A stretch of DNA of 59,198 bases. Source: a bacterium (lineage in GTDB: Bacteria > Actinomycetota > Acidimicrobiia > Spongiisociales > Spongiisociaceae). This document shows, one piece after another, positions 26,351-34,435 of the stretch. The notes beneath the pieces are model-generated. The model ran no database searches. It worked only from the letters and a program-made list of their open reading frames with translations, and had not been told where the DNA came from. A program made the translations under genes and the position numbers. Positions within the stretch are counted from its first letter, which is position 1. Each line of letters starts with the position of its first letter. Location of the stretch: positions 1 through 59,198 of the forward strand of contig JAPPFW010000003.1 of the NCBI GenBank assembly GCA_028821575.1, written 5' to 3'.

Positions 26351-26364
26351 GTGAAGGAGGGACA

Positions 26365-27321
26365 GTGGTAGGAGCGATGGAGTATGTCACCGTCGGCGTT
26401 TCCGACCTGGACGAGTCGGTCCGGCTCTTCAGCGATGTGATGAAGCTCGACGTGGAAGCTGAATACGTTCCCTCGAAACACCTGCTGTCGCTGTGGGGGG
26501 TGGAGGGCATCGAGGGGGCACGGGTCGTAGAGTTGTCCTGTTCCGGCTATCCGGTGGGACGGCTTCGCCTGCTCGCCACAACCCCGCCCCGCACGGTCCG
26601 CGTACGCGACGATCACGGCGGCCCCGACACAGCCACCGATGTGGGGGTCAAGGCGATCGACTTCTACGTACGGCCACCGATCAGGCGCTGGATCGATACA
26701 CTTGAGAACGCTGGCTGCCGGGCGCGTTCGGAGCCCATACGCTGGGAGATCGGAACGGTGGAGAGTGAGGAGATCAACATCTCCGGTCCGGACGGCTACC
26801 CGATGCTGCTAATGGTGGCCTGGCGCCATCCGGAGGCCTTCCGTCGCAAGTTCGATGCGGCAAAGCCCTTCAGCGAGGTCGCCACCACCTCGGTGGTGTG
26901 CGGAGATCTGGCTGCCAGCCGACACTTCTACGGTGATGTGCTGGGACTCACCAAGTTCACCGACGACGAGGTCGAGGACGAGTACCGGGAACTCGCCGAC
27001 ACGCTGACCGGCGTGCCTTCCGGGACCCGCGTCCGGTTGATCCTCTACGGGGCCGAAGGCGAGCCGAGCGGGAAACTCCTCCTCGTCCACTTCTACGAGG
27101 CGTCGGTGCGGAGGCTGGAAGGCCGGATGCGTCCCTATCATCTGGGGGTGGCGATGTTCACCCATACGACGGGCGATATCGAGGCTGTCCATCGTCGGGT
27201 TCTGGCTTCGGGGAACTCGGTCCTCGTGGGTCCTGCCGAAGTTCCCGAGTACCGGGGTCGGGTGATGGTCATGGCCGGACCCAACGACGAGTTGTTCGAG
27301 ATCATCGAAGCGGCCGGTTGA
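26365..27321 (+). CDS. Two-domain VOC family protein
   Basis: 318 residues from GTG 26365, 4 bases after GGAGG; GTG 26347 and ATG 26377 are alternatives. The first VOC module begins EYVTVGVSDLDESVRLF and the second TTSVVCGDLAASRHFYGDVLGL. The C-terminus GPNDELFEIIE supplies the Glu usual at the end of the last strand. It could be a ring-cleaving oxygenase, an isomerase or a non-enzymatic binder. It is flanked by LLM and tandem hydrolase genes in one operon. Confidence 0.78.
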   Translation: MVGAMEYVTVGVSDLDESVRLFSDVMKLDVEAEYVPSKHLLSLWGVEGIEGARVVELSCSGYPVGRLRLLATTPPRTVRVRDDHGGPDTATDVGVKAIDFYVRPPIRRWIDTLENAGCRARSEPIRWEIGTVESEEINISGPDGYPMLLMVAWRHPEAFRRKFDAAKPFSEVATTSVVCGDLAASRHFYGDVLGLTKFTDDEVEDEYRELADTLTGVPSGTRVRLILYGAEGEPSGKLLLVHFYEASVRRLEGRMRPYHLGVAMFTHTTGDIEAVHRRVLASGNSVLVGPAEVPEYRGRVMVMAGPNDELFEIIEAAG

Positions 27322-27356
27322 CAGCCATTTCGCAACCTAGAAGGAGTCTCCGACAG

Positions 27357-29054
27357 ATGGAAATCAAACGTCGCTACGTCTACGCGGGAGACCGTAGGGT
27401 GCACTACCGCCGGGCCGGTTCCGGCCCGCCGCTCGTGATGCTGCATGCCTCGCCGGGCAGCTCCTACGTGCTCGAACCGTTGATCGCTCTCCTGGCCGGT
27501 TCGAGGACCGTTATCGCCATAGACACACCCGGATACGGGGAGTCGGAGGGTCTCGGGATCGACGAACCAGAGATCGACGCCTTCGCAGTTGCGCTGGTCG
27601 ACACCCTGGATGCCCTCGGGCTAGGGAGGTTCGACCTCTACGGAACGCATACCGGCTCGAAGATCGCGGTCGAGTTCGCGGGCAACAACCCCGGACGGGT
27701 GCGGCGCCTCGTACTGGACGGGATCGGCGCCTACACGCCGAAGGAGAGAGCCGACCTACTCGCCAACTACACCATCGACCTCTCGCCCGAATGGGACGGC
27801 ACGCACCTGGTCCGGGCTTGGGCGATGCGGCGGGACATGCACATGTTCTGGCCCTGGTTCAGCAGAGACGGTGACCACCGCATGCCGATGGACATCCCGT
27901 CCACCGGGGAGATGCACGATCACTTCGTCGACTTCCTGAGGGCGATCCCCGACTACGGGAAGGCCTACCGAGCCTCTTTTCGCTACAACGTCCCGGAAGG
28001 AATGGGCCGACTCACGGTGCCCACCCTCATGATCGCCCTCCCCGCCGATCCCCTGTACCAGTACCTGGCGGGCGGCGCCGATCTGGGGGACCACGTGACC
28101 GTGGAGACCGGCGCTACCGACGTGGCGAGGCTTGCCGAACTCACCGCTTGTTTCCTGGGGGAGGGTGACCAACTCCCGGACGCGTCCCCGGAGACCGAGC
28201 CCGAGTTGGTGCCGGGTTCCCTGCGGCGGCGCTTCGTCGAGGTCTCGGTAGGGGCTCTCCACGTCCACTGGAGCGGCGGGGAAGGCCGACCCCTCGTGAT
28301 GCTTCATGCTTCGCCCACCTCGGCGAGGAATCTGGATCCGCTGACCACCCGGTTTGCCGCCATGCGACCTGTGATCGCGTTCGACAACCCCGGCAACGGG
28401 GACTCGTCGCCGGTACCGGGTGAGCCGGAGATCGCCGACCTCGCCGAGGTACTCGTCGAAGGGCTCGACGGCCTGGGAGTGGGAGACTTCGATCTGTACG
28501 GTTCGCACACCGGAGCGCACATCGCCATCGAGATGGCTATCAGCCAGGGTTCCCGGGTCTCCGCCCTGATCCTCGACGGGATCATCCCCTACGACGAGTC
28601 TCAGGCCCGGGAGTGGCTCGACCGGTACCCGCCGCCCATGGTTCCGGACCGCCACGGCAGCCACCTGGTGTGGGCCTGGAACTTCATGCGGGACCAAGTG
28701 GTCTTCTGGCCGTGGTTCTCCCAGAAGGCTGAGAGTGTCCGCCACGGCGCGTCCATGCCCCACCCCGATGTGCTCCACGACCGGGTTCTCGAGATGCTGA
28801 AGGGGGGCCGCACCTATCACCATCAGTACGCGGCCGCATTCCGCTACCGAACCCAGGAGAGACTCCCGCTGGTCGACGTTCCGACGCTCGTCTGCGCAGG
28901 ACCCACCGACCCGCTGCTGGAACACCTGGCCGCAGTTCCCGACATCCTGCCCGAGGCCGACGTGCTGGCCCACCCGGGGCTGGCTACCGGCGCCGATGCT
29001 GATGACACCGTCTTCGAGTTCGTCCGGTTCCTCTCGGGCGCCGCTGGTCGTTGA
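27357..29054 (+). CDS. Tandem alpha/beta-hydrolase-fold protein with His at the nucleophile elbow
   Basis: 565 residues from ATG 27357 (AAGGAG 10 bases upstream). Two alpha/beta-hydrolase domains are present, about 10-280 and 300-560. The elbow is GTHTG (His98) in the first and GSHTG (His384) in the second; there is no serine nucleophile. HASPGSS and HASPTS oxyanion-type loops and the lid motif (W/H)xGxHLVxAW followed by FWPWFS are kept. It aligns throughout with 92-1810. It sits among four VOC and LLM genes, which suggests action on a ring-cleavage or oxygenation intermediate. Reaction unknown; C-C lysis, decarboxylation or cofactor-free oxygenation are possibilities. Confidence 0.86.
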   Translation: MEIKRRYVYAGDRRVHYRRAGSGPPLVMLHASPGSSYVLEPLIALLAGSRTVIAIDTPGYGESEGLGIDEPEIDAFAVALVDTLDALGLGRFDLYGTHTGSKIAVEFAGNNPGRVRRLVLDGIGAYTPKERADLLANYTIDLSPEWDGTHLVRAWAMRRDMHMFWPWFSRDGDHRMPMDIPSTGEMHDHFVDFLRAIPDYGKAYRASFRYNVPEGMGRLTVPTLMIALPADPLYQYLAGGADLGDHVTVETGATDVARLAELTACFLGEGDQLPDASPETEPELVPGSLRRRFVEVSVGALHVHWSGGEGRPLVMLHASPTSARNLDPLTTRFAAMRPVIAFDNPGNGDSSPVPGEPEIADLAEVLVEGLDGLGVGDFDLYGSHTGAHIAIEMAISQGSRVSALILDGIIPYDESQAREWLDRYPPPMVPDRHGSHLVWAWNFMRDQVVFWPWFSQKAESVRHGASMPHPDVLHDRVLEMLKGGRTYHHQYAAAFRYRTQERLPLVDVPTLVCAGPTDPLLEHLAAVPDILPEADVLAHPGLATGADADDTVFEFVRFLSGAAGR

Positions 29055-29056
29055 CC

Positions 29057-30001
29057 ATGGCAGGTGGGGGCGCCCGACTGGTCGCGGCGATGATCAGCAC
29101 GTCGGAGGCGGATCGCCACATCGACCTGTTCCGTGATGTGCTCGGCATGGAGGTGGTGTCGGAGCAGGCCCTCACCGGTAGGGAAGCGGGAAGCCTCTGG
29201 GGAGTGGACGCCCGCTCGGCCCGGGTCACGATGCTCACCACCCCTCCCAGCTACGCGGGGGTGGCCCTGGTCGAGTTCGACCCGGTGTCCGAAGTCGTCA
29301 TACGCGACGGCATGCAGGGGATCGACACCGATGCCCTCAAGGTCATCGATGTCGTGACCTCCGATGCGGAGGCAGGCTTCGCCCGGTTCGAGGAAGCCGG
29401 CTTCATGGTGTCCGATGTGAGGTCCAGCTACGAGATCGAGGATGGGGCGGTGACCGAAACTCACGCCTACGGTCCGGAGGAGGTCGTGATCGGCATCCTC
29501 GACTTTCACACCATCGAGGCCTCCAGGTTCGTAGAGTTGACCGATCGCCTGTTCTCGGAGGCGATGAGCATCTCGGTGCCGGTCGACGACCTGGATCCCG
29601 TTGTCGAGTGGTACGACCGGGTGCTCGGCCTCGAAGTGGTACACCGGTACGGCTTCGACGCCGAGAGCTTCAAGGACCTGGTCGGAACCGACTCTTCGGC
29701 CTGGAACGTAAGGGGCACCAACATCGGCCGTACGACCCAGGAGTTCTACTTCGGGGTCATCGACTACGGAACGGGGGACACGACCCGGCGCTCGCTGCGG
29801 GAAAGCGCCCGGCCTCCCAACCGGGGGATCGCCGGCGCGGTGTGCACGGTCGCCGATCTCGGCAGGGTCGTGTCGGCGGCCAAACCGGACGAGATGATCG
29901 CGGAGCCGGTTGAACTCGCGGTCGGGCCCTGGGGCCGTACCCGGGCGATGACCCTTGTGGCCCCGCACGGCATCGTCCACACGGTCGTGGAGGTCCTTTG
30001 A
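29057..30001 (+). CDS. Two-domain VOC family protein
   Basis: 314 residues from ATG 29057, 2 bases after the hydrolase stop; a TTG at 29051 overlapping that stop is an alternative. The first module carries EADRHIDLFRDVLGM and the second PVVEWYDRVLGLEVVHR. The final strand ends GIVHTVVEVL, with His and Glu that might serve as ligands. Its stop overlaps the TTG start of the next VOC gene, so two different bidomain VOC proteins are made in a fixed order, perhaps as partners. Confidence 0.76.
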   Translation: MAGGGARLVAAMISTSEADRHIDLFRDVLGMEVVSEQALTGREAGSLWGVDARSARVTMLTTPPSYAGVALVEFDPVSEVVIRDGMQGIDTDALKVIDVVTSDAEAGFARFEEAGFMVSDVRSSYEIEDGAVTETHAYGPEEVVIGILDFHTIEASRFVELTDRLFSEAMSISVPVDDLDPVVEWYDRVLGLEVVHRYGFDAESFKDLVGTDSSAWNVRGTNIGRTTQEFYFGVIDYGTGDTTRRSLRESARPPNRGIAGAVCTVADLGRVVSAAKPDEMIAEPVELAVGPWGRTRAMTLVAPHGIVHTVVEVL

Positions 30002-30909
30002 GCCGCGGCTTCTCTCATGCGATCGTCGGCGTTACGAGCCTGGACGAGGTGGTGAGGCTGTGGGTCGACACGTTTGGGCTCTCGGTGATCCGACAGGTCG
30101 AAGGTGACGATCCCGGATTGGAAACGCTGTGGGGGTTGCCGTCCGGCAGTATCCGCCGCCAGGCGCTGGTGGGGATGCCCGCAGCGGTGACCGGCCGGCT
30201 GCACCTCGTCGAGTTTGTGGATCCGCAGCCGGCGGTGCGCGAAGGGGCCCGAGCCTTCGACCTCTGTCCCAAGAACCTCGACGTCCGGCTCACCGGGATG
30301 CAGGAGCGCTACGAGGAGTTGGTCGGGGCCGGCTGGGTGATGGGCTCGACCCCGGTCAGGATGCCGGTCGACACGATGGAGATCTACGAAGTGCAACTCA
30401 AGGGACCGGATGTGACCAACCTGTCGCTCGTGGAGTTGGTCGGTGACGGTCTTCCATACACGCCGCGGGGATACATGGCGGTCACCCAGGTGGTCGGTAC
30501 CAATGCGGACAACCCGTCCGAGCGTGCCTTCTTCGAGGAGGTGTTCGAGCTCGAGCACCTCGACTACCACCTGTTCGAGGGCCCCGAAGTGGAACGCATG
30601 GTCGGGCTCCCGGCCGGTGCCAAACTCGACATGCACATCCTCGGCGACCCGCACGACGACTTGGGCAAGATCGAGCTCGTGCAGTACGTGGGCGTTGAGG
30701 GAACCGACCTCTACCCGAGCGCCCGACCACCCGCCTGCGGGTTCCTCGGAGTCGCCTTCGACACCGACGACCTAGACGCGCTGGTCTCCCGCGCCGAGGT
30801 CCGAGGACACCCCGTCGAGTCGCTGCCAACCGCCGATACCGTGACTGGAGGAGGCCCCCGCGTCGTGGTCACGAGCCCGGCTGGATGGCGAATAGAGGTT
30901 TGTGGCTAG
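29998..30909 (+). CDS. Two-domain VOC family protein
   Basis: 303 residues from TTG 29998, overlapping the previous stop (TTGA). The N-terminal module reads SHAIVGVTSLDEVVRLWVDTFGL and the second begins near YMAVTQVVGTNADNPSERAFFEEVF. The C-terminus is short (GWRIEVCG), and its last codons plus the TAG stop are formed by a 7-base repeat array. The wild-type end may therefore have been remodelled by repeat expansion. The function is unassigned beyond the fold. Confidence 0.75.
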   Translation: MSRGFSHAIVGVTSLDEVVRLWVDTFGLSVIRQVEGDDPGLETLWGLPSGSIRRQALVGMPAAVTGRLHLVEFVDPQPAVREGARAFDLCPKNLDVRLTGMQERYEELVGAGWVMGSTPVRMPVDTMEIYEVQLKGPDVTNLSLVELVGDGLPYTPRGYMAVTQVVGTNADNPSERAFFEEVFELEHLDYHLFEGPEVERMVGLPAGAKLDMHILGDPHDDLGKIELVQYVGVEGTDLYPSARPPACGFLGVAFDTDDLDALVSRAEVRGHPVESLPTADTVTGGGPRVVVTSPAGWRIEVCG

Positions 30910-30928
30910 TGGCTTGTGGCTTGTGGCA
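30902..30928. repeat. 7-base tandem repeat array (GTGGCTT)
   Basis: Nearly four copies of GTGGCTT. The TAG stop codon of the VOC gene (30907-30909) is inside the first copy. Downstream, CAACGGACAACGGAC at about 30933-30947 is a short echo of the TCCGTTG unit in reverse. Confidence 0.88.
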
Positions 30929-30983
30929 CACCACAACGGACAACGGACTAGCGTGATGTCGATTCCCGGGCGGACGGTGAGAT

Positions 30984-31391
30984 GTGGACCCTGAACTGAG
31001 AGCAGCGATCGAGAAGATCCACACTCCGGCCGGGTGGGTCCATCTGGCCACTATCGGTCCCGATGGCAGCCCACATGTTGCGCCGATGATGATGGGGCTG
31101 CGCGACGGGGTCCTGCTGTTCAGCCTCACGGGCAAGCAGAAGAAGCGCAATCTCGAGCGTGACCCGCGGGCGACGGTATCGCTCGCGCAGGCCGGCACGT
31201 TGGCTCACGTGATCGCCTGGGGTTCCATCGAGATGCGCCACGATGGCGAGGCCCACCGTCTCTGGTCGGAAATGATCAAGAACGCCTTCGGCGACTCCGG
31301 ATATGTCGACCGGAAGCGCCCGTTGAGCCTCGAGGGCACGAGCCTTGGCGTGATGACGGTAACCCGGCACCGGGCTTACGGTATCGAGTGA
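30984..31391 (+). CDS. PPOX-class F420/FMN-dependent protein
   Basis: 135 residues, split beta-barrel of the pyridoxamine-phosphate-oxidase superfamily. GWVHLATIGPDGSPHVAPM and LFSLTGKQKKRNLERDPRA are typical of actinobacterial F420- or FMN-binding members that reduce double bonds. It starts at GTG 30984. The stop overlaps the GTG start of the next hydrolase (GTGA), so the pair is coupled. It would fit the F420-dependent LLM enzymes in the same island. Confidence 0.85.
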   Translation: MDPELRAAIEKIHTPAGWVHLATIGPDGSPHVAPMMMGLRDGVLLFSLTGKQKKRNLERDPRATVSLAQAGTLAHVIAWGSIEMRHDGEAHRLWSEMIKNAFGDSGYVDRKRPLSLEGTSLGVMTVTRHRAYGIE

Positions 31392-32194
31392 CAGTCGCGG
31401 TTCGCCGGGCATACGCGGACTACCGCTTCGGGCAACTGCACTACCGGATGGCGGGGTCCCGCGACGCCATCCGGACTCCCCTCATGTGTTTCCACCTGAG
31501 CCCCGTGTCGGGCGTGATATACGAGAGTCTGCTGGGAGAGATCGGCAATGACCGGTTGGCAATCGCGCCGGACAATCCGGGCTTCGGAGGCTCCGATCCA
31601 CCGGGCTCGCCTCCCACGATCGGTGACTACGCCGCGGTGATGGGGGAGTTCGCTGACTCGTTGGGGCTGGGACCGGTGGACGTGATCGGCTACCACACCG
31701 GGGCCAAGATCGGCATCGAACTCTCGCTGCAGCGGCCCGAGTTGGTGCGCAGGCTGGTGCTGGTCTCGACTCCGGTATACACCGAGGAGGAACTGGCCCG
31801 CCAGCACGCGACGCTCGGCAAGCCGAGTTGGTTCGACGAGGGGGGCGCGCACCTGCTTGAGGTGTGGGACGGGCACTGGGAGTGGCGCGGTCCGGATCAG
31901 ACCATCGAGATGGTCCATCAGACCGTGGCCGAGGTCTTCCGCGCCGGAAGCCGCGCCTGGTGGGGCCATCGGGCGGCGTTCGAGTACCAGATGGGCGACC
32001 GGCTCCCGCTCGTCACCCACCCCACACTCGTCCTTTGCCCGCACGACGACCTCCTCGAACCCACCAGACGTTCGGAGCCCCTCATCCGCAACGGAAGACT
32101 CCTGGAGCTACCCGGCTGGGGCCACGGCATGATGGATGTACACACCGAGGAGTTCGCCGGCATACTCAGGGGTTTCCTCGACGAGGACTGCTGA
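31388..32194 (+). CDS. Single-domain alpha/beta-hydrolase-fold protein with His at the nucleophile elbow
   Basis: 268 residues from GTG 31388. It has one alpha/beta-hydrolase domain, with APDNPGFGGSD after strand 4 and the elbow GYHTG (His103) replacing GxSxG. Unlike the tandem proteins it keeps a plausible catalytic acid (PHDDLLEP) and base His (GWGHGMMD). It therefore looks closer to the ancestral state, with only the nucleophile exchanged. It is coupled to the F420/FMN protein and followed by a ferredoxin gene. The reaction is unknown. Confidence 0.85.
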   Translation: MTVAVRRAYADYRFGQLHYRMAGSRDAIRTPLMCFHLSPVSGVIYESLLGEIGNDRLAIAPDNPGFGGSDPPGSPPTIGDYAAVMGEFADSLGLGPVDVIGYHTGAKIGIELSLQRPELVRRLVLVSTPVYTEEELARQHATLGKPSWFDEGGAHLLEVWDGHWEWRGPDQTIEMVHQTVAEVFRAGSRAWWGHRAAFEYQMGDRLPLVTHPTLVLCPHDDLLEPTRRSEPLIRNGRLLELPGWGHGMMDVHTEEFAGILRGFLDEDC

Positions 32195-32197
32195 TGG

Positions 32198-32223
32198 TCC
32201 GTTGCCCGTTGTCCGTTGTCCGT
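32198..32223. repeat. 7-base tandem repeat array (TCCGTTG)
   Basis: About 3.7 imperfect copies of TCCGTTG/CCCGTTG begin 4 bases after the hydrolase stop. It is a relative of the perfect array at 8337-8380. Confidence 0.85.
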
Positions 32224-32268
32224 CATCTGACCGCTAACCACTGACCCCGTCGTATAGCATCCTTCTCT

Positions 32269-32520
32269 ATGACGTTCATCATCACCGAAGCATGCATCGA
32301 TGAGAAGGACGCCTCTTGTGTCGACGTCTGTCCGGTGGACTGCATCCACGAGGGTGAGGACCAGTTCTACATAGACCCCATCGAGTGCGTCGACTGCTAC
32401 GCCTGCGTGCCCGTGTGCCCGGTGAAGGCGATCTATCCCGAGGACGAGGTCCCCGAACGCTACGCCGCCTACATCGACAAGAACTACCTGTACTTCGACG
32501 TTACGCCACCAACTCGCTGA
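32269..32520 (+). CDS. 7Fe-type bacterial ferredoxin
   Basis: 83 residues from ATG 32269. Cys9, Cys17 and Cys21 with CPVDC, then Cys40/43/46/50 in a CxxCxxCxxxCP array, match [3Fe-4S][4Fe-4S] ferredoxins of actinobacteria. These commonly feed cytochrome P450s, oxygenases or AOR-type enzymes. It lies 75 bases after the hydrolase, with a repeat array between, and 10 bases before a gene of unknown family. It could be an electron partner for redox enzymes of the island. Confidence 0.92.
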   Translation: MTFIITEACIDEKDASCVDVCPVDCIHEGEDQFYIDPIECVDCYACVPVCPVKAIYPEDEVPERYAAYIDKNYLYFDVTPPTR

Positions 32521-32530
32521 TCAGGGCGAC

Positions 32531-33205
32531 GTGAAGCACCGGACCGTCACGGGACGCATCGCCTACCGGCGGTTCGACGGCTTGGTCCGGGGGAACGAGA
32601 GCTTCCACCTCACCGCCCACACCGACGGCGACCGGACCATCAGGGCGGTATCGGAGATCTACGACTCGGGCATCCTTCGTGATGTCACCTATACGGCCGA
32701 CCGTGATTGGCGTCCGAAGGATGCGGCGATCCGGCTCAGGATCCACGACCGGTTCGTCGGATCGAGTTGGTTCCGTTTCGACGGACGGAGGGCGGAATGC
32801 GAGGCGTTCCTCGCGGACGGCGGGCGGATCAGCCAGAACCTGGTCCTCGAAGCTCCTCCCGACAGCTTCAACCCGCATCCGGTACAGGCCGACATGTGGC
32901 ACTTCGCGGCCTACCGTCACAACGGGGAACGGGTACAGACGATGAAGGTGCTCACCGCCTCTCCGCTTCATGACGGTGCATCCGGACCGTTGCTGGCCTC
33001 GCTCGACGTGCCGATCGAGTACCTGGGCACGGAGGAGGTGAGGGTCCCGGCCGGAACCTTCGACGCAGAACACTTCCGCTTCCTCCACGAGAATGGCTGG
33101 CCACCCCAGGATGCCTGGTGCTGGGGAGATGACCTGATTCTGATCCGGATGGACTGGGACTATACGGAGACCACCTACGAACTCGTAGAACTCATCAGTT
33201 GCTAG
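32531..33205 (+). CDS. Protein of unknown family (paralogue of 34432-35139)
   Basis: 224 residues from GTG 32531. I cannot assign a family securely. It is soluble, without a signal peptide or membrane span, and rich in beta-strand patterns. Blocks shared with 34432-35139 are TAHTDGDRTIR / TSHSDGHRTIR, RDVTYTxDRxWxPxDA, DGASGPxL, AGTFxxEHFRFL and a C-terminal TTYELVEL. Two invariant-looking HFRF and WH residues may line a pocket. The two copies lie in neighbouring convergent operons, which implies related tasks in the same pathway. Confidence 0.7.
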   Translation: MKHRTVTGRIAYRRFDGLVRGNESFHLTAHTDGDRTIRAVSEIYDSGILRDVTYTADRDWRPKDAAIRLRIHDRFVGSSWFRFDGRRAECEAFLADGGRISQNLVLEAPPDSFNPHPVQADMWHFAAYRHNGERVQTMKVLTASPLHDGASGPLLASLDVPIEYLGTEEVRVPAGTFDAEHFRFLHENGWPPQDAWCWGDDLILIRMDWDYTETTYELVELISC

Positions 33206-33353
33206 CCCCGATTCTTCATGCACGGGGTTTGTCTGATCGAAGAAGGGGCTTCTGATCGGACTCCTGACCTGGTATAAGGGCGGACTCGACAAGCCCGTCC
33301 GAGCCGACATCCACCGTCACCCGTCGGGTGCATGCGGACCGAGCCGCGAAAAC

Positions 33354-33369
33354 AGGCCTGAAGTGGCCT
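33354..33369 (+). terminator. Weak candidate terminator hairpin
   Basis: AGGCC and GGCCT (5 base pairs, 6-base loop) are followed by a short T run. It lies between two convergent operons, where a terminator is expected. The stem is short and the T tract minimal, so support is limited. Confidence 0.3.
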
Positions 33370-33395
33370 TTCGTCGGTGGGTGTGTCGGGAAACA

Positions 33396-33413
33396 TGAAG
33401 AATCAGGGCTAGT
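33396..33413. repeat. Dispersed 18-base repeat, second copy
   Basis: TGAAGAATCAGGGCTAGT is identical to bases 31-48 and, as there, is followed by a degenerate GCTAG word. In both places it lies beyond the 3' end of a minus-strand gene, before repeat-like sequence. Confidence 0.8.
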
Positions 33414-33532
33414 TGCTAGCGTTAGATCGGGTGGTTTCCGGTCTCGGTAGTGCTTTGCGTCGGTGTGCACCAAGGGTTCAGTGCGATCGCCTGCGGTCCT
33501 AAGGCTTGGAACCAGTCACCTGCTAGCGAGTC

Positions 33533-34435
33533 TCAGGGGCCCACCTCCATGGGCAGGTCGGGATCGCGACCCCACTCGGTCATCGAGCCGTCGTACACGG
33601 ACACGTTCTCGTGGCCCAGCAACAGCAGGGCAAATGCGTCGGTGGTTGCGGAGATTCCCCCTCCGCAGTAGGTGACTATCCGCTCGGATCCGAGCACGCC
33701 CGCCTCCTGGAAATGCGCTCGCAACTCATCGGCGGGTTTGAAGGTCCGGTCGTCCGGATCCGCAAGGTCGGCAGCGTAGACGTTGACGCTACCCCTTATC
33801 CGTCCGGGCCGGTGATAGTTCGGCACGAGGCGCTTGCCCTGATGGACGTCAGGCGCCAGTGCGTTCACCAGGCTGGTGCCAGGATCGTCGAGGGCATCCA
33901 CGACCTCGTCCAGTCCGACTATGAATCCTGCCCGGGGGTCGGCAACGAACGTCGCGGCAGGGTGTTTCACCGTCTCCGGCGTCAACGGCCGTCCTTCCCG
34001 AGCCCACTTGTCGTAGCCGCCGTTGAGTACCCGGACGTTGTCGAATCCGAACGCTCGGAACATGAAGAAGAGGCGGGTCGCCCAGTAGCCGATGCCCCGG
34101 CTGTAGACCACGACGTCGTGCTCGTTGCCGACGCCCAGCCCGGACATCACCCGTGCGAACTGCCCCGCCGGCGGCAGCATGAACCTGAGATACGGATGGT
34201 CATCGGCCAACTCGTCGGACAGGTCCACGTACGCGGAACCGGGAATGTGCTCCCCGACCCAGGCTTCCCTCCCGGACCAGAAGTCATAGCCGCCGTCCGC
34301 CCGGAGTTCGAGGAAGATGTGGCAGTCGATGACCCGCAGCTTCGGATCGCCGAGCCGAGCCTCGAGTTCGCCCGTCTCGATGATGAGGTTGGGCCGGACG
34401 TAGTCGTGAGGATGGGAGCTCGATGTCCCTGTCAT
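33533..34435 (-). CDS. Two-domain rhodanese-type sulfurtransferase
   Basis: 300 residues from ATG 34435, overlapping the previous stop. There are two rhodanese modules. The N-terminal one (about 20-140) is inactive, and the C-terminal one carries the active-site loop TYCGGGISAT with the persulfide Cys near residue 254. SGREAWVGEHIPGSAYVDL is the family signature. It would transfer sulfur from thiosulfate or mercaptopyruvate to a thiol acceptor. It is last in a four-gene operon with a transporter and an unknown family, so it may handle sulfur released from the imported substrate. Confidence 0.9.
   Translation of the reverse strand: MTGTSSSHPHDYVRPNLIIETGELEARLGDPKLRVIDCHIFLELRADGGYDFWSGREAWVGEHIPGSAYVDLSDELADDHPYLRFMLPPAGQFARVMSGLGVGNEHDVVVYSRGIGYWATRLFFMFRAFGFDNVRVLNGGYDKWAREGRPLTPETVKHPAATFVADPRAGFIVGLDEVVDALDDPGTSLVNALAPDVHQGKRLVPNYHRPGRIRGSVNVYAADLADPDDRTFKPADELRAHFQEAGVLGSERIVTYCGGGISATTDAFALLLLGHENVSVYDGSMTEWGRDPDLPMEVGP

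Larger units (their letters stand above)
33206..33532. other. Convergent intergenic region, 327 bases
   Basis: It lies between the ends of two operons. I see no gene. It holds a possible short terminator hairpin (33354-33369), an 18-base copy of the sequence at window bases 31-48 (33396-33413), and two TTGCTAGC-like words next to the plus-strand stop and at about 33412-33420. Confidence 0.6.
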
